64,000 bases of DNA from an uncultured Acetatifactor sp. (GTDB lineage: Bacteria > Bacillota > Clostridia > Lachnospirales > Lachnospiraceae): contig CAJTOJ010000006.1 of NCBI GenBank assembly GCA_910577665.1, positions 1-64,000 of the forward strand, read 5' to 3'. Below are positions 17,586-26,673 of this stretch, piece after piece. The notes under the pieces were generated by a model that saw only the letters and a list, made by a program, of their open reading frames with translations, was not told where the DNA came from and searched no databases. The translations under genes and the position numbers were made by a program. Position 1 is the first letter of the stretch, and every line of letters begins with the position of its first letter.

Positions 17586-17736
17586 GGTATCATACACAAA
17601 GGAGCTGTGGGGTTTTAACATCGGCGTTAGGGTTCTAACAGCTTCGCCAAACAACAATCCTTATTTTTGTAAGGTTTCCATATATTTTTCTCCCTCTTTT
17701 TGGGAACCCCGGTATTTGCAGCCGGGGTTCTTTTTT
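17586..17736 (+). ncRNA. Candidate structured small RNA with its own terminator
   Basis: A TATAAT box (17580-17585) opens an otherwise empty gap between convergent genes. Downstream there are three stems: gagctgt (17602-17608) with acagctt (17638-17644), enclosing ttaac/gttag (17615-17619 and 17626-17630); cctta/taagg (17659-17663 and 17670-17674); and a terminator, gaaccccgg/ccggggttc (17704-17712 and 17722-17730) followed by six T. No ORF fits. I do not recognise the family. Confidence 0.45.
17702..17736 (+). terminator. Rho-independent terminator
   Basis: Nine-bp stem gaaccccgg / ccggggttc with a 9-nt loop and six T on the plus strand. It ends the transcript of 15161-17486 or the candidate small RNA, and abuts the stop of the convergent response-regulator gene at 17735. 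Confidence 0.88.
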
Positions 17737-18496
17737 ATTCTCCGTTCCCTGTCCGCATCCCGGAAGGCGTTATATGATAGAAGCCCTGGAAATGCTGGTA
17801 GAAATAATTCATGTTGGTATATCCCACCTCTGCCGCCACTACAGATACCTTTTCATCTGTGTTCAGAATTTTGTCCTTTGCTACACTCATACGGTATGCC
17901 ATCAGATATTCTGAGAACTTCATGCCGGTTTCCTTAATGAATATCTGCCCCAGATAAGTGGGATTCATCCGAAACCGCCCGGCGATGCTCTTCAGGGATA
18001 TATGCTGTCCGAATTCCAGGCCTACAATCATTACAATCTTCCGGACCAGGGGCGACAACTCCTCAAAGGGCCTTCGAAAGACCGGATCCTCATCCTTCCC
18101 CAGCTCCTCAGGCACTGTGCCGTTTAGTTTTTCCACCACCACCTGTCTGATCCTTTTCTCCAGCATCTCTTTGTCAATGGGTTTCAACAGATAGTCCAGT
18201 GCACCACAGCGCAATGCTTCACACGCATATGAGAATTCATCATATCCACTCATCATGATATAATTGGAACGGATCCCCATTCCGTTTAAGTGGTTGATCA
18301 GCTCATACCCCAGTTCATCTCCTATACATACATCTACCAGGCACACATCCGGCTCCCAGTCCACTACCTGGGAAATCACCTCAAAGCAGCTCTTTGCCGT
18401 CTTAATACGCTGGAATCCCAATGCCTTCCAGTCCAGGAGCCTGCTGATTCCTTCCAGGATGACAGGTTCGTCATCCACTATCATCAGTGTGTACAT
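17735..18496 (-). CDS. Short YesN-type response regulator (REC plus AraC)
   Basis: A 253-residue regulator. The receiver domain (residues 1-125) has IVDDEP and phospho-acceptor Asp55 (CLVDVCIGDELG). The AraC DNA-binding domain follows almost directly (about residues 155-253; FRMNPTYLGQIFIKETGMKF; AAEVGYTNMNYFYQHFQGFY), so the long middle region of classical YesN proteins is missing. The start at 18496 is supported by AAGGAGG 6 nt upstream; the frame extends further but without a ribosome site. It follows its kinase gene by 67 nt and lies downstream of a sugar-binding protein and Lpl-type permeases, which it probably regulates. Confidence 0.93.
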   Translation of the reverse strand: MYTLMIVDDEPVILEGISRLLDWKALGFQRIKTAKSCFEVISQVVDWEPDVCLVDVCIGDELGYELINHLNGMGIRSNYIMMSGYDEFSYACEALRCGALDYLLKPIDKEMLEKRIRQVVVEKLNGTVPEELGKDEDPVFRRPFEELSPLVRKIVMIVGLEFGQHISLKSIAGRFRMNPTYLGQIFIKETGMKFSEYLMAYRMSVAKDKILNTDEKVSVVAAEVGYTNMNYFYQHFQGFYHITPSGMRTGNGE

Positions 18497-18563
18497 CCCA
18501 GTCCTCCTTTCTGACACTTATGTCAGAAGCCTGCCTTCATGGCTGTCTCCCACCACAATCCTG

Positions 18564-20345
18564 TTATATCCGGGGAAGATACACGGAAATGTGGAAGCCG
18601 CCCTCTTGGTTGTTGCCAATGTCCATCCGGAAGTTGTCCCCATAGAAGTACTGCATCCTCATATAGACATTCCTTAACCCAATATCTGCCCCGGGATCAT
18701 CATTTCCCTCCATCATGTTCCTGCGTATCTCTTCCAGACGGCCAGGCTCAGCCCCGGTACCGTTATCCAGAATGTCTATCCGCACGCCTTCTCCTTCCCC
18801 ATGGCCATTCACAATCAGCAGATTGTACTCGCTCTCCCGCACATACCCATGCGTGAAAAAGTTCTCTGCCAGGGGCTGGAGCCAGAAATTAATGGTAGGG
18901 ATTTCCCCCATTGCCGGTTCCAGTTCCACCTGGTACACAAAATGTCCTCCGAACCGCAGTTCCATGATCTTCAGATACATTTCCAGGAAACCGAATTCCT
19001 CCTGCAGGGTAATACGATCCGTCCTGTGCATCCGCGCCCGGTACAGGGCACCCAGTATGGCGATGGCTTCTGCCATATCCCGGTCATTGTGAACCAGGGC
19101 CTTAGAGCGGAGCATCTCCAGTGTGTTATACAGGAAGTGCGGATCAATCTGGTGTTGTAAGGCACGCATCTGGCTTTCCTGCTCTTTCAGCTTCAGGATA
19201 TATTCCGTCTCAATATATCCTTTCAGCTTCATTCCCACATCCTTCAATGCCACTGCAATCATCCCGTATTCATTGTTCCTGTGTCTGACCGGAAGCCGGG
19301 ATCTTGAGATCTCATCAAAATGCCCACCTTCCATAGCGGAAAGCATCTTCATAATGGTGGACAGGAACACTGCATCTGCCTGGATTCCCATATAAATGCT
19401 GGTGAGCGCACCAATGTCCACCAGTACAAACGCCGCCACCATGGCCAGCACAATATGTATATTATCTGTCACTACCCTCCAGGCACTTTTTTCCACCAGG
19501 AAGGCATATCCATTTTCCACAGAGGCCTGTCCAGTGAAGAAAACCGGCAGCACACCCCCCTTATCCAGCCATCCCGACTGTCCCTCTTTGGGAAGATCCT
19601 CCGGATACGCTCCCTGGAAGCCCTCCATAAGCCCGGCATCTACCAGAATTCTTCCCTCTCCATCCAGAATCCCCCAGTCTGCAGCAATGATATTCTTCTC
19701 ATATAGATTCGAGCACTTTACCCAAAAGTCCATATTTCCGATCGTCTGCCCTCTGTGGGCCGGATCCCGGATGGGATAAGTGACTGCCACCATGTCCCCC
19801 AGCCCCCAGATCAGCCTGGCATCCTCTGTGCTTCCAAAGTCAAAGCTCAGTCTGGCATCCCCGTTTTCAAACCAGATCACCTTCAATCCGCTATCACTTC
19901 GCAACGTCACTCCTGTAACCTGGCTGCGGCTGTCCATGACCAGTTTCTTGATATGGGCGGGAAAGTACCCGATCTGGGCATTGCTTCCCAGGCTGTTCCC
20001 CCGGCGCACCCACAGATATTCCTCCATGTTTTCCGACCGGAAAAGTGCTTCCACGTCCTCCATCAGACGCACATCCCCGTATATATCATTGGTGTAATTC
20101 AGCGCCCATTTCTGTATCTCATCCAGCCGTCTCTCCCTCTCTGTGAATATCCTCCGGGCCTGCTGCTTCAAGTCATCCGCCCAGATGTTGATCAGAAAAT
20201 ACAAGATGCCAGAGAACACCAGAAGACTCAGCAAAACCACCACTGCAGAAGTAACCAGAAACTTCCTCCTGTAAATGCGGTATCCCAGGAACACCGAAGA
20301 CTTCTTCCCACTGCCGCTTCCTCCTCTTTTTGCCGGATTTTCCAT
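18564..20345 (-). CDS. YesM-type sensor histidine kinase
   Basis: A 593-residue sensor kinase: a first membrane segment (about residues 28-52, VLLSLLVFSGILYFLI), an extracellular sensor domain, a second membrane segment near residues 296-320, a linker, and the kinase core. The phospho-acceptor His lies in HQIDPHFLYNTLEMLRS. The ATPase lobe shows WLQPLAENFFTHGY and DILDNGTGAEPG. The usual Asn box reads LAENFFTHG, an accepted variant. The ATG at 20345 is chosen because AGGAGG lies 5 nt upstream. Response-regulator and kinase genes are co-directional, and the pair lies just downstream of a binding-protein gene, with a terminator between them and its own promoter. Confidence 0.94.
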   Translation of the reverse strand: MENPAKRGGSGSGKKSSVFLGYRIYRRKFLVTSAVVVLLSLLVFSGILYFLINIWADDLKQQARRIFTERERRLDEIQKWALNYTNDIYGDVRLMEDVEALFRSENMEEYLWVRRGNSLGSNAQIGYFPAHIKKLVMDSRSQVTGVTLRSDSGLKVIWFENGDARLSFDFGSTEDARLIWGLGDMVAVTYPIRDPAHRGQTIGNMDFWVKCSNLYEKNIIAADWGILDGEGRILVDAGLMEGFQGAYPEDLPKEGQSGWLDKGGVLPVFFTGQASVENGYAFLVEKSAWRVVTDNIHIVLAMVAAFVLVDIGALTSIYMGIQADAVFLSTIMKMLSAMEGGHFDEISRSRLPVRHRNNEYGMIAVALKDVGMKLKGYIETEYILKLKEQESQMRALQHQIDPHFLYNTLEMLRSKALVHNDRDMAEAIAILGALYRARMHRTDRITLQEEFGFLEMYLKIMELRFGGHFVYQVELEPAMGEIPTINFWLQPLAENFFTHGYVRESEYNLLIVNGHGEGEGVRIDILDNGTGAEPGRLEEIRRNMMEGNDDPGADIGLRNVYMRMQYFYGDNFRMDIGNNQEGGFHISVYLPRI

Positions 20346-20451
20346 GCCTCCCTCCTGCACACACATCCTCCTCTGCCCTGTTTTATGACATCCTGAGCCC
20401 CATGTCATCTTCCCCCGTATTCCCCTGTACCACAGCTGTCAGGACATACCG

Positions 20452-20494
20452 GTTGAACCAATACTCTTATGGTTCAACGTCATACTTTATTATA
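20452..20494 (-). promoter_or_regulatory. Extended -10 promoter with adjacent palindrome for kinase operon
   Basis: On the minus strand TGG-TATAAT (TATAAT at 20489-20494) forms an extended -10 element. Directly downstream, gttgaacca (20452-20460) and tggttcaac (20470-20478) are a perfect inverted repeat with a 9-nt spacer, placed at about +5 to +35 of the transcript. It could be a repressor operator or a 5' mRNA hairpin. The rest of the gap 20346-20730 shows only the terminator at 20637-20671. Confidence 0.5.
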
Positions 20495-20636
20495 CCAGAT
20501 ATATTTCAAATTTCTACTCAGAACATGACATTTATGGAGAATCCCCGTAAATTGCAGGTTCCCGTTCAAGACCTTGGCACCCGCAGCAACGTGATGCCCC
20601 CCGGACTAACCATTACATCTCTTTGCACCCCCATAC

Positions 20637-20671
20637 AAAAAAGGAACCCTGCCAGGCAAGGTTCCTTTTTT
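20637..20671 (-). terminator. Bidirectional terminator after sugar-binding protein gene
   Basis: Stem aaggaacc (20641-20648) pairs with ggttcctt (20660-20667), flanked by A and T runs on the two sides, so it works on either strand. It separates the binding-protein gene from the kinase operon. Confidence 0.9.
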
Positions 20672-20730
20672 AACTGCAACATCCTGCTACAGGATTTTAC
20701 AGTCAGATACTATTTTCATTTCTATCCGGC

Positions 20731-22275
20731 TTATTTAAAGAATTCGTCAACCTGTTTCTGGGCTTCCGCAATAATCGTATCCAGTCCGGCTGCTTTCAGC
20801 TCTTCCACACACTTAGGTACGGCTGTGGCAGGATCAGATGCCCCTGTGAGCATGTCAAATTTGTATTTGTCCCAGACCGTATTCACATTGGATACTTCAT
20901 TCTGGATATTGGTCACATCCAGTGCAAATCCCAGGCAGGAAGAGGCTGTTGCTTCCTCATTCTGCTTCTTCACTTCCTCCCACTGGTTGGGGTCAGCGCC
21001 TTCCTGGTTGCTCATGATGAAGAAGGTTCCCTGGGTATAGCCAGGCCAGGTCCAGTCATCCCTCAGCCTCTTCACAAATCCGTCTTCCGTATACTCAAAA
21101 TGGTCGCCTTCCACACCGTATGCGCACATATCACGGAACTTGGGATCTGTGTTGATCAGTTCCAGCACCTTCAGCGCCTCATCCTTATACTTGGAATTCA
21201 CAGACACGGCATTCATGGAACCCTGGATGGTCTCTGTGGTATACAGAGGTCCAAACACCTTCACAGCGTCATACTTCTCCACGCCCTGCAGGGTCTGCCA
21301 GGTCACCACTGCACTGGGCCAGCCCTGGGCATTGCCGAACATGTTACCCTTGCTGTCCTCTGTCACTACATTGGCATCCGGGTTGATGATACCATCCATA
21401 TACCACTGATGCAGGATCTCCAGGTCTGCCAGAATATCCTCCTGCTCCAGGGTACATACCACCTTGCGCTCCTGGTCATCAATTCTCACACCCAGGGCCT
21501 GGATACCGCTGGCCAGACCGTCATACTGATTGAAGAAACCGTTCCACAGGGCACCCTGGTTCAGTTTAATGGGGTAGAAGGACTTGCCCTCTCCTTCCTT
21601 TACCCTGCGCACAATGGAGTCCAGGGATGCGATATCTTTCACAGTGTTCATATCAATGCTGTATTTCTTTACAAAATTGTCATCAATGTAATAGAACTGT
21701 GTCAGGGAAGAATCCTTGTAGGTGGGAACTGCATACACATTGCCATGCACCTGCACACCGCTCCAAAGCAGCTCCGGAATGAATCCATACAGATCCGGTG
21801 TCACGCTCTGCACCTTATCCGTAATATTCTCAAAGGCACCCAGGTTCACGAACTTACCGTAATTGGTGTTATTTACAAACATAATGTCGAAATATTCCCC
21901 GGTGTTCACAATGTTGTTCATCTTAGAATCATAGTCGGACCAGCCTGCAATATTCACATCCAGTCTCACACCAATCTTCTCCTCTGTATAATCACTGATC
22001 CGGGCGATGGCATCATCAAAATCATCTGCAGGGGTTCCGCCTACAGTCCACCATACAAGGGTGGGCACTTCCCCATCTGTCTTGGCCGTATCCTCACTGC
22101 CTTCCGCTGTACTGCTTTCCTCTTGAGAAGACTGCTCCTCCGTCTTCTGCTCCTGTGTGGACTGCTGCGCGGAAGAAGGATCTCCTTCCTTGTCGCCACA
22201 GCCTGTGAGCAGGCCGGCTGCCATGACTGCCGTCATCCCCAGCGCCAACAATTTGCTTAAAACTTTCTTTTTCAT
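20731..22275 (-). CDS. Extracellular sugar-binding lipoprotein, LplA-like
   Basis: A 514-residue binding protein with a lipoprotein signal (MKKKVLSKLLALGMTAV, then AAGLLTGC, lipidated Cys at residue 26). A Gln/Glu/Ser-rich spacer follows to about residue 70, then a long binding domain of the LplA/YtcQ type (LVWWTVGGTPADDFDDAIAR; YVDPSL-like aromatic patches; FRDMCAYGVEGDHFEYTEDG). The last block, with GVEGDHFEYTEDG, is characteristic of this oligosaccharide-binding group. It is the third gene after lplB and lplC in the same direction and ends at a strong terminator. Ligand unknown. Confidence 0.95.
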   Translation of the reverse strand: MKKKVLSKLLALGMTAVMAAGLLTGCGDKEGDPSSAQQSTQEQKTEEQSSQEESSTAEGSEDTAKTDGEVPTLVWWTVGGTPADDFDDAIARISDYTEEKIGVRLDVNIAGWSDYDSKMNNIVNTGEYFDIMFVNNTNYGKFVNLGAFENITDKVQSVTPDLYGFIPELLWSGVQVHGNVYAVPTYKDSSLTQFYYIDDNFVKKYSIDMNTVKDIASLDSIVRRVKEGEGKSFYPIKLNQGALWNGFFNQYDGLASGIQALGVRIDDQERKVVCTLEQEDILADLEILHQWYMDGIINPDANVVTEDSKGNMFGNAQGWPSAVVTWQTLQGVEKYDAVKVFGPLYTTETIQGSMNAVSVNSKYKDEALKVLELINTDPKFRDMCAYGVEGDHFEYTEDGFVKRLRDDWTWPGYTQGTFFIMSNQEGADPNQWEEVKKQNEEATASSCLGFALDVTNIQNEVSNVNTVWDKYKFDMLTGASDPATAVPKCVEELKAAGLDTIIAEAQKQVDEFFK

Positions 22276-22413
22276 ACAAACCCTCCTAAAAGTTTATTGT
22301 CCAACCGCAGATATCCCGGCTGGTGTTCTATCTATTCCGGCAGCATTGCCGCCGGTCAGATATCTTACCTGTCATTCTGCACGGTACCCTCAAAGGCACA
22401 GCCTCCTTTACCG

Positions 22414-23376
22414 TCATCCCTTCACCGCACCTACCGTGAGACCAGAGATAAAATATTTCTGGAAGAAAGGATAGGCACATGCAATGGGTGCCACAATGAT
22501 CACAACAATAGCCATGCGGGCAGCCTCCTGGGGCATCTTCGCCAGCATCTCCGCCGCCCCCAGTCCCATGGTTGCTGCATTTTTTGCCAGCATCTGGATA
22601 TTGGTCAATATGGCGTTCAACAGTGCCTGCAGGGAATACAGCTTGGAATCTTCAATGTAGAGCATGGACTGATACCAGTCGTTCCAGTAGGAAAAGCACA
22701 GGAACAGCCCGATGGTGGCCAGTACCGGCAGGGAAATGGGCATAACAATCCGGGAAAAGATCGTAAACTGACTGGCTCCGTCCATTTTAGCCGACTCAAT
22801 CAAAGATTCCGGCACTGTGCTCTTGAAAAAGGTCCTGCATATCACCACGTTGAAGGAGGACACACACAGGGGCAGAATCAATGCCCACAATGTATTCTTC
22901 AGACCAAGCAACTGGCTGTTCACAAAATAGGTGGACACCAGTCCTCCGTTAAACACCATGGGAATGAACACCACCATGGTCAGAAAGCCGTTCAGTTTAT
23001 AGCCTGGCCTGGAAAGCACATACCCCATCAAGGTAGTCAGGATCACTCCCAGTACCGTACCTGCTATGGTAACCAGCAGGGATACCCCCAAAGCCCTTAC
23101 GATCATCTTGCTCTGGGACACCAGAAAGGTATATCCCTCCAGGGAAAATATCTTCGGAATAAAATGGTATCCATACTCCTGGATGGATTCCTCTGCGGAG
23201 AAGGAGATAGCCACCACCAGCACCACCGGTATGATACAGGCCATTGCCATAATAAAAAACACAATGTTCAGCACCACGTTGGCCGGTTTGGATACCCGGT
23301 TAAAGCGTTCAAAGCCGTCCGGTTCCTGTTTCCCTTTTATCCGTATCTGTCCCTGTCCGGGTTTCTGCCTTCCCAT
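22414..23376 (-). CDS. Sugar ABC transporter permease, LplC/YtcP type
   Basis: A 320-residue membrane permease with six predicted segments, the first being VVLNIVFFIMAMACIIPVVL. The cytoplasmic EAA loop reads LIESAKMDGASQFTIFSRIV (around residues 195-215). The N-terminal 30 residues are basic and hydrophilic. It stands between the binding-protein gene and the IS element, whose left end begins 24 nt upstream of its ATG. Its natural promoter or read-through from lplB is therefore interrupted, so expression of this gene and the binding protein may depend on the IS or on a cryptic promoter. Confidence 0.95.
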   Translation of the reverse strand: MGRQKPGQGQIRIKGKQEPDGFERFNRVSKPANVVLNIVFFIMAMACIIPVVLVVAISFSAEESIQEYGYHFIPKIFSLEGYTFLVSQSKMIVRALGVSLLVTIAGTVLGVILTTLMGYVLSRPGYKLNGFLTMVVFIPMVFNGGLVSTYFVNSQLLGLKNTLWALILPLCVSSFNVVICRTFFKSTVPESLIESAKMDGASQFTIFSRIVMPISLPVLATIGLFLCFSYWNDWYQSMLYIEDSKLYSLQALLNAILTNIQMLAKNAATMGLGAAEMLAKMPQEAARMAIVVIIVAPIACAYPFFQKYFISGLTVGAVKG

Positions 23377-23399
23377 CTCATATCCCTCCGCTCAAAAAT

Positions 23400-25303
23400 G
23401 GGTAGTGTCAAAAACTACCTGATTTTTTACTGCTCAAACCTTGATTTATGGGAGTCTGCAAATAAAAAGAGCATTGACCTCCCTTTTTGATGTATAATGA
23501 GTTCACCACAAACCATTACCTCAAAAGGAGCCAATGCTCATGGACATTATACATTACTTGCTACAACTTATTCAATACCTTTATCAGCAAAACTGCTGGC
23601 TGATCATGTTTATCTGCAGATACATTCCACTCAAACAGTGGGCTTTCGATGATTCCCATTCCCCAAAATACCAGAAACTCAAGACTGACGAGCTGCCTCT
23701 CATCACTGACTTCCGCCAGGGCTGGACTTACAGGGAGTTCATTCCCTACATCGAAAAACGCTATGGCAAAAAGATCTGCCCCGTAAACCGCCGCTCTGAA
23801 TGCGACATCCCAGAGGACTGCTCCTGCCCGCGCTGTGATGCCCCCATGCCTTACCTCTACAGAAACAACGGCTCCAAAGGGCAGGTGCTGTGCAAGGTCT
23901 GTGACGCCAGGTTCTCCCCGGCTGAAAGTCGCTTCTCTTCCATGAAGCTGCGCTGCCCGCACTGCGGCAACGCCCTCGTCCCAAAGAAAGAGCGGAAGCA
24001 CTTCATCCTCCACAAATGCGTCAATCCGAAATGCCCTTACTACCTCCACAGCCTCAAAAAGGTGGATAAGGATGACCTCAAAGAGGATTATGGCAAGAAT
24101 AAATACAAGCTCCACTACATCTACCGTGAATTCACGCTGGATTTTTTCAGCATGGACTTAAGCTCCCTGCCCAGGAACGCTTCTTCCCTGAAATTCAGTA
24201 AGCACAATGCCCATGTCATGTCCCTGTGCCTGACACTGCACATCAACCTCGGCCTCTCCCTGCGCAAGACCTCGCAGGCTTTGAAAGACCTTTACAACAT
24301 CAGCGTCTCCCACCAGCAGATCGCCAACTACTGCAAGACTGCCGCTGTCTGCGTCAAGCCCTTCGTCGACCGGTATCCCTATGAAAAAGGGGATGTGTTC
24401 ACTGCGGATGAAACCTACATCAAGATCCGCGGCGTCAAGGCCTACGTCTGGCTCATCATGGACGCGGCGACCCGCTCCATCATCGGCTACCAGGCCTCGG
24501 ACAACCGGGGCGTTGGCCCCTGCATCCTCGCCATGCGCATGGCGTTCCGGGGGCTTGCAAAGCTGCCTGAAAGATTCAAGTTCATTGCTGACGGCTACAG
24601 CGCCTATCCCCTTGCCGCCATGGAGTTCGCTAAAAAACTTGGGAAAGACTCCGCCTTCAAAGTCACACAGGTCATAGGGCTTACCAACGACGACGCCGTC
24701 TCGACGGAACACCGCCCGTTCAAACAGATGATCGAACGTCTCAACCGCACCTACAAGGCCTCCTACCGCCATACAAACGGTTTTGACAGCATCGACGGCG
24801 CAAACTATGACCTTGCCCTATGGGTCGCCTACTACAACTTCCTGCGTCCCCATAAGCACAACAAATACAAAGTCCTCAACGAAGCGGAAATGCTGCGGGG
24901 CGCCGACAATATGCCGGGCAAATGGCAGCTCCTCATTTTCCTTGGCCAGCAGACCATCCTGAACCTCCAAAAACAGACGACCGCATGACCGGAGCGGGGC
25001 ATTATGTCAAGGGAACCGTGGAATAAATGCGGCGGCACTTCGCCGCTTTTATGCCGCGAAAGTCCCTTGACATAAGGACCACGGAACATCCTGTTTCCTG
25101 GGAAAAGGGGCTGCTGTACCCTTTTCCCCGCCTCCGGCGAGGACGGGTCTGGGCAGCGCCCAGATAATGGGTCAAGGGACTGGTCCCTTGTGGGGGTTGG
25201 GGCAACGCCCCAAGGTCTTAAATCACCAATATCTGCAGTTTTCAAGGTTCAATCGAGCCTGTTTTTTCGGCTCAGTTTTTTCATAGATTACTTGACACTA
25301 CCC
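23400..25303 (+). mobile_element. Insertion sequence of about 1.9 kb with IRs and target duplication
   Basis: Perfect 12-bp terminal inverted repeats gggtagtgtcaa (23400-23411) and ttgacactaccc (25292-25303) bound a single transposase gene. Direct repeats aaaaat at 23394-23399 and 25304-25309 look like a 6-bp target duplication. Removing the IS leaves a normal gap of about 93 nt between lplB and lplC. The 5' leader holds gagcattg (23469-23476), complementary to caatgctc (23532-23539) over the start region. The 3' non-coding 300 nt hold a 12-bp inverted repeat (25003-25014 and 25063-25074). Confidence 0.92.
23540..24988 (+). CDS. DDE transposase with N-terminal zinc ribbons (IS6-like)
   Basis: A 482-residue transposase. 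Two zinc-ribbon-like Cys clusters occur in the N-terminal third (CSCPRC...CKVC and CPHC...KCVNPKC). The catalytic core resembles the IS6/IS240 DDE domain, with Asp in FTADETYIKIRG, Asp in FIADGYSAYP and Glu in MIERLNRTYKASYR. The first residues (DIIHYLLQLIQYLYQQNCW) are helical. ATG at 23540 has AGGAG 9 nt upstream; another ATG at 23534 is only 3 nt from that site. All three catalytic positions are intact, so it could be active. The upstream hairpin would hide the ribosome site in read-through mRNA, a known way to limit transposition. Confidence 0.9.
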   Translation: MDIIHYLLQLIQYLYQQNCWLIMFICRYIPLKQWAFDDSHSPKYQKLKTDELPLITDFRQGWTYREFIPYIEKRYGKKICPVNRRSECDIPEDCSCPRCDAPMPYLYRNNGSKGQVLCKVCDARFSPAESRFSSMKLRCPHCGNALVPKKERKHFILHKCVNPKCPYYLHSLKKVDKDDLKEDYGKNKYKLHYIYREFTLDFFSMDLSSLPRNASSLKFSKHNAHVMSLCLTLHINLGLSLRKTSQALKDLYNISVSHQQIANYCKTAAVCVKPFVDRYPYEKGDVFTADETYIKIRGVKAYVWLIMDAATRSIIGYQASDNRGVGPCILAMRMAFRGLAKLPERFKFIADGYSAYPLAAMEFAKKLGKDSAFKVTQVIGLTNDDAVSTEHRPFKQMIERLNRTYKASYRHTNGFDSIDGANYDLALWVAYYNFLRPHKHNKYKVLNEAEMLRGADNMPGKWQLLIFLGQQTILNLQKQTTA

Positions 25304-25379
25304 AAAAATGTAATCAGATCCCTCTGTTTCAAAGCACTGTAATATACGCAATCCCGCTTTCCATTTACCATCTTCCGTC

Positions 25380-26363
25380 CTATATCATGGCACTCTCCCG
25401 GTCCACCTTCCGCACGACCCAGTTGGCCGTCAGAATCGTCACACAGCCTGCCAGGGACTGGATAAATGCCGCTGCCGCCGACATACCTGTAGTGGATGTC
25501 CGAAGCTGCTTATAGACATATACATCCAGAGTGTATACCACATCATACAGGGAATTGGAATCCCTGGGCACCTGGTAAAACAGACCAAAATCAGAGTAGA
25601 AAATACGTCCTACATTCATGATAAACATCATGATGATAACTGTTTTCATAAGAGGCAGGGTAATATAACGCACTTGCTGCCAGATGGTGGCTCCATCTAT
25701 CCCTGCTGCCTCATAATAGGTCTTGTCTATCCCTGTGATCGTAGCCAGATAGACCACCATTCCGTAGCCCACTCCTTTCCAGAGATTCATGAACACCAGA
25801 AACGGCGGCCACATCTGGGGTTTCATATACCATTGCTGCCTGTCCATTCCCCAGGATTCCAGCAGGTTGTTCAACAGGCCTTTGTCAAAGCTTAAGAATG
25901 CCCACACAAGTGCCGTCACCACCACCCAGGACAGGAAATAGGGCATAAACATGGCCGTCTGGTACACTTTCATCAGCTTCTTGGAATGCAGCTGGCCTAT
26001 GGCAATGGCCGCAGCCACCGGCACCACAATGCCCAAAATGATAAACACGATATTGTAAGCCAGTGTATTCTTAATGATCATCCAGATATCTTTTGTGGCA
26101 AACAGGAACTTGAAATTGTTAACCCCCACCCATTCGCTGGTCCAGAAGCTCTTCAGGAATCCGCCGTTGATCCTGAACTCCTTAAAAGCAATCACAATAC
26201 CAAACATAGGCACAAAGCAAAACAGAAAATACCAGATTGTAGTGGGCAGGGCCAGCAATGTCAGTTCCGTGTCATCCCTGTTCCAGCGCCTTTTCTTTCC
26301 TTTGGGCCGCTTGTTTCCTATAATTTCCTTCTTCACCGCAGCCTTATCCACTTCATGAGACAT
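25380..26363 (-). CDS. Sugar ABC transporter permease, LplB type
   Basis: A 327-residue permease. The basic N-terminus (KRPKGKKRRWNRDD) precedes six predicted membrane segments (LTLLALPTTIWYFLFCFVPM first). The EAA loop is YEAAGIDGATIWQQVRYITL (around residues 220-240). The ATG at 26363 is preceded by GGGGG at 8 nt; a start at 26405 lacks a ribosome site. It is the first gene of the Lpl-type operon, and the IS insertion 77 nt downstream of its stop separates it from its partner permease. TATAAT on the minus strand at 26395-26400 could be its promoter. Confidence 0.95.
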   Translation of the reverse strand: MSHEVDKAAVKKEIIGNKRPKGKKRRWNRDDTELTLLALPTTIWYFLFCFVPMFGIVIAFKEFRINGGFLKSFWTSEWVGVNNFKFLFATKDIWMIIKNTLAYNIVFIILGIVVPVAAAIAIGQLHSKKLMKVYQTAMFMPYFLSWVVVTALVWAFLSFDKGLLNNLLESWGMDRQQWYMKPQMWPPFLVFMNLWKGVGYGMVVYLATITGIDKTYYEAAGIDGATIWQQVRYITLPLMKTVIIMMFIMNVGRIFYSDFGLFYQVPRDSNSLYDVVYTLDVYVYKQLRTSTTGMSAAAAFIQSLAGCVTILTANWVVRKVDRESAMI

Positions 26364-26562
26364 ACCGTCATCCCCCTTCCCAGATACTGTCTCCATTATA
26401 CCCAAGCAATTTCACGGTGAATATCCATAATACTTTATATATTAGTATAAAAATGTGAGGTGGGTATGATAATTTAAACGACTGTTTTTGTATATTTTTA
26501 CCAAGAAAACAAGATATGTTACATTTTTTTTCGTGACAACTCCATTTTTTCCGAAAAAAAGA

Positions 26563-26599
26563 CTGTGAAAACGGTTCTTTATGCACCTCGTTTTCACAG
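26563..26599 (-). terminator. Terminator after the MFS gene
   Basis: Arms ctgtgaaaacg (26563-26573) and cgttttcacag (26589-26599) are perfectly complementary, followed on the minus strand by seven T. It isolates the MFS/DeoR unit from the Lpl operon. The rest of 26364-26562 is AT-rich, promoter-like sequence. Confidence 0.88.
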
Positions 26600-26673
26600 C
26601 CACCAGCCCCTTAAAAAGTTATGTTCAGCTGCACCTGTCCGCAAAGCCGTGCCTTCCGGCACCCATCCATCGC

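Noticed and set aside
21100..22260. A 386-codon plus-strand frame
   Set aside because: Antisense of the sugar-binding protein gene; no conserved motifs.
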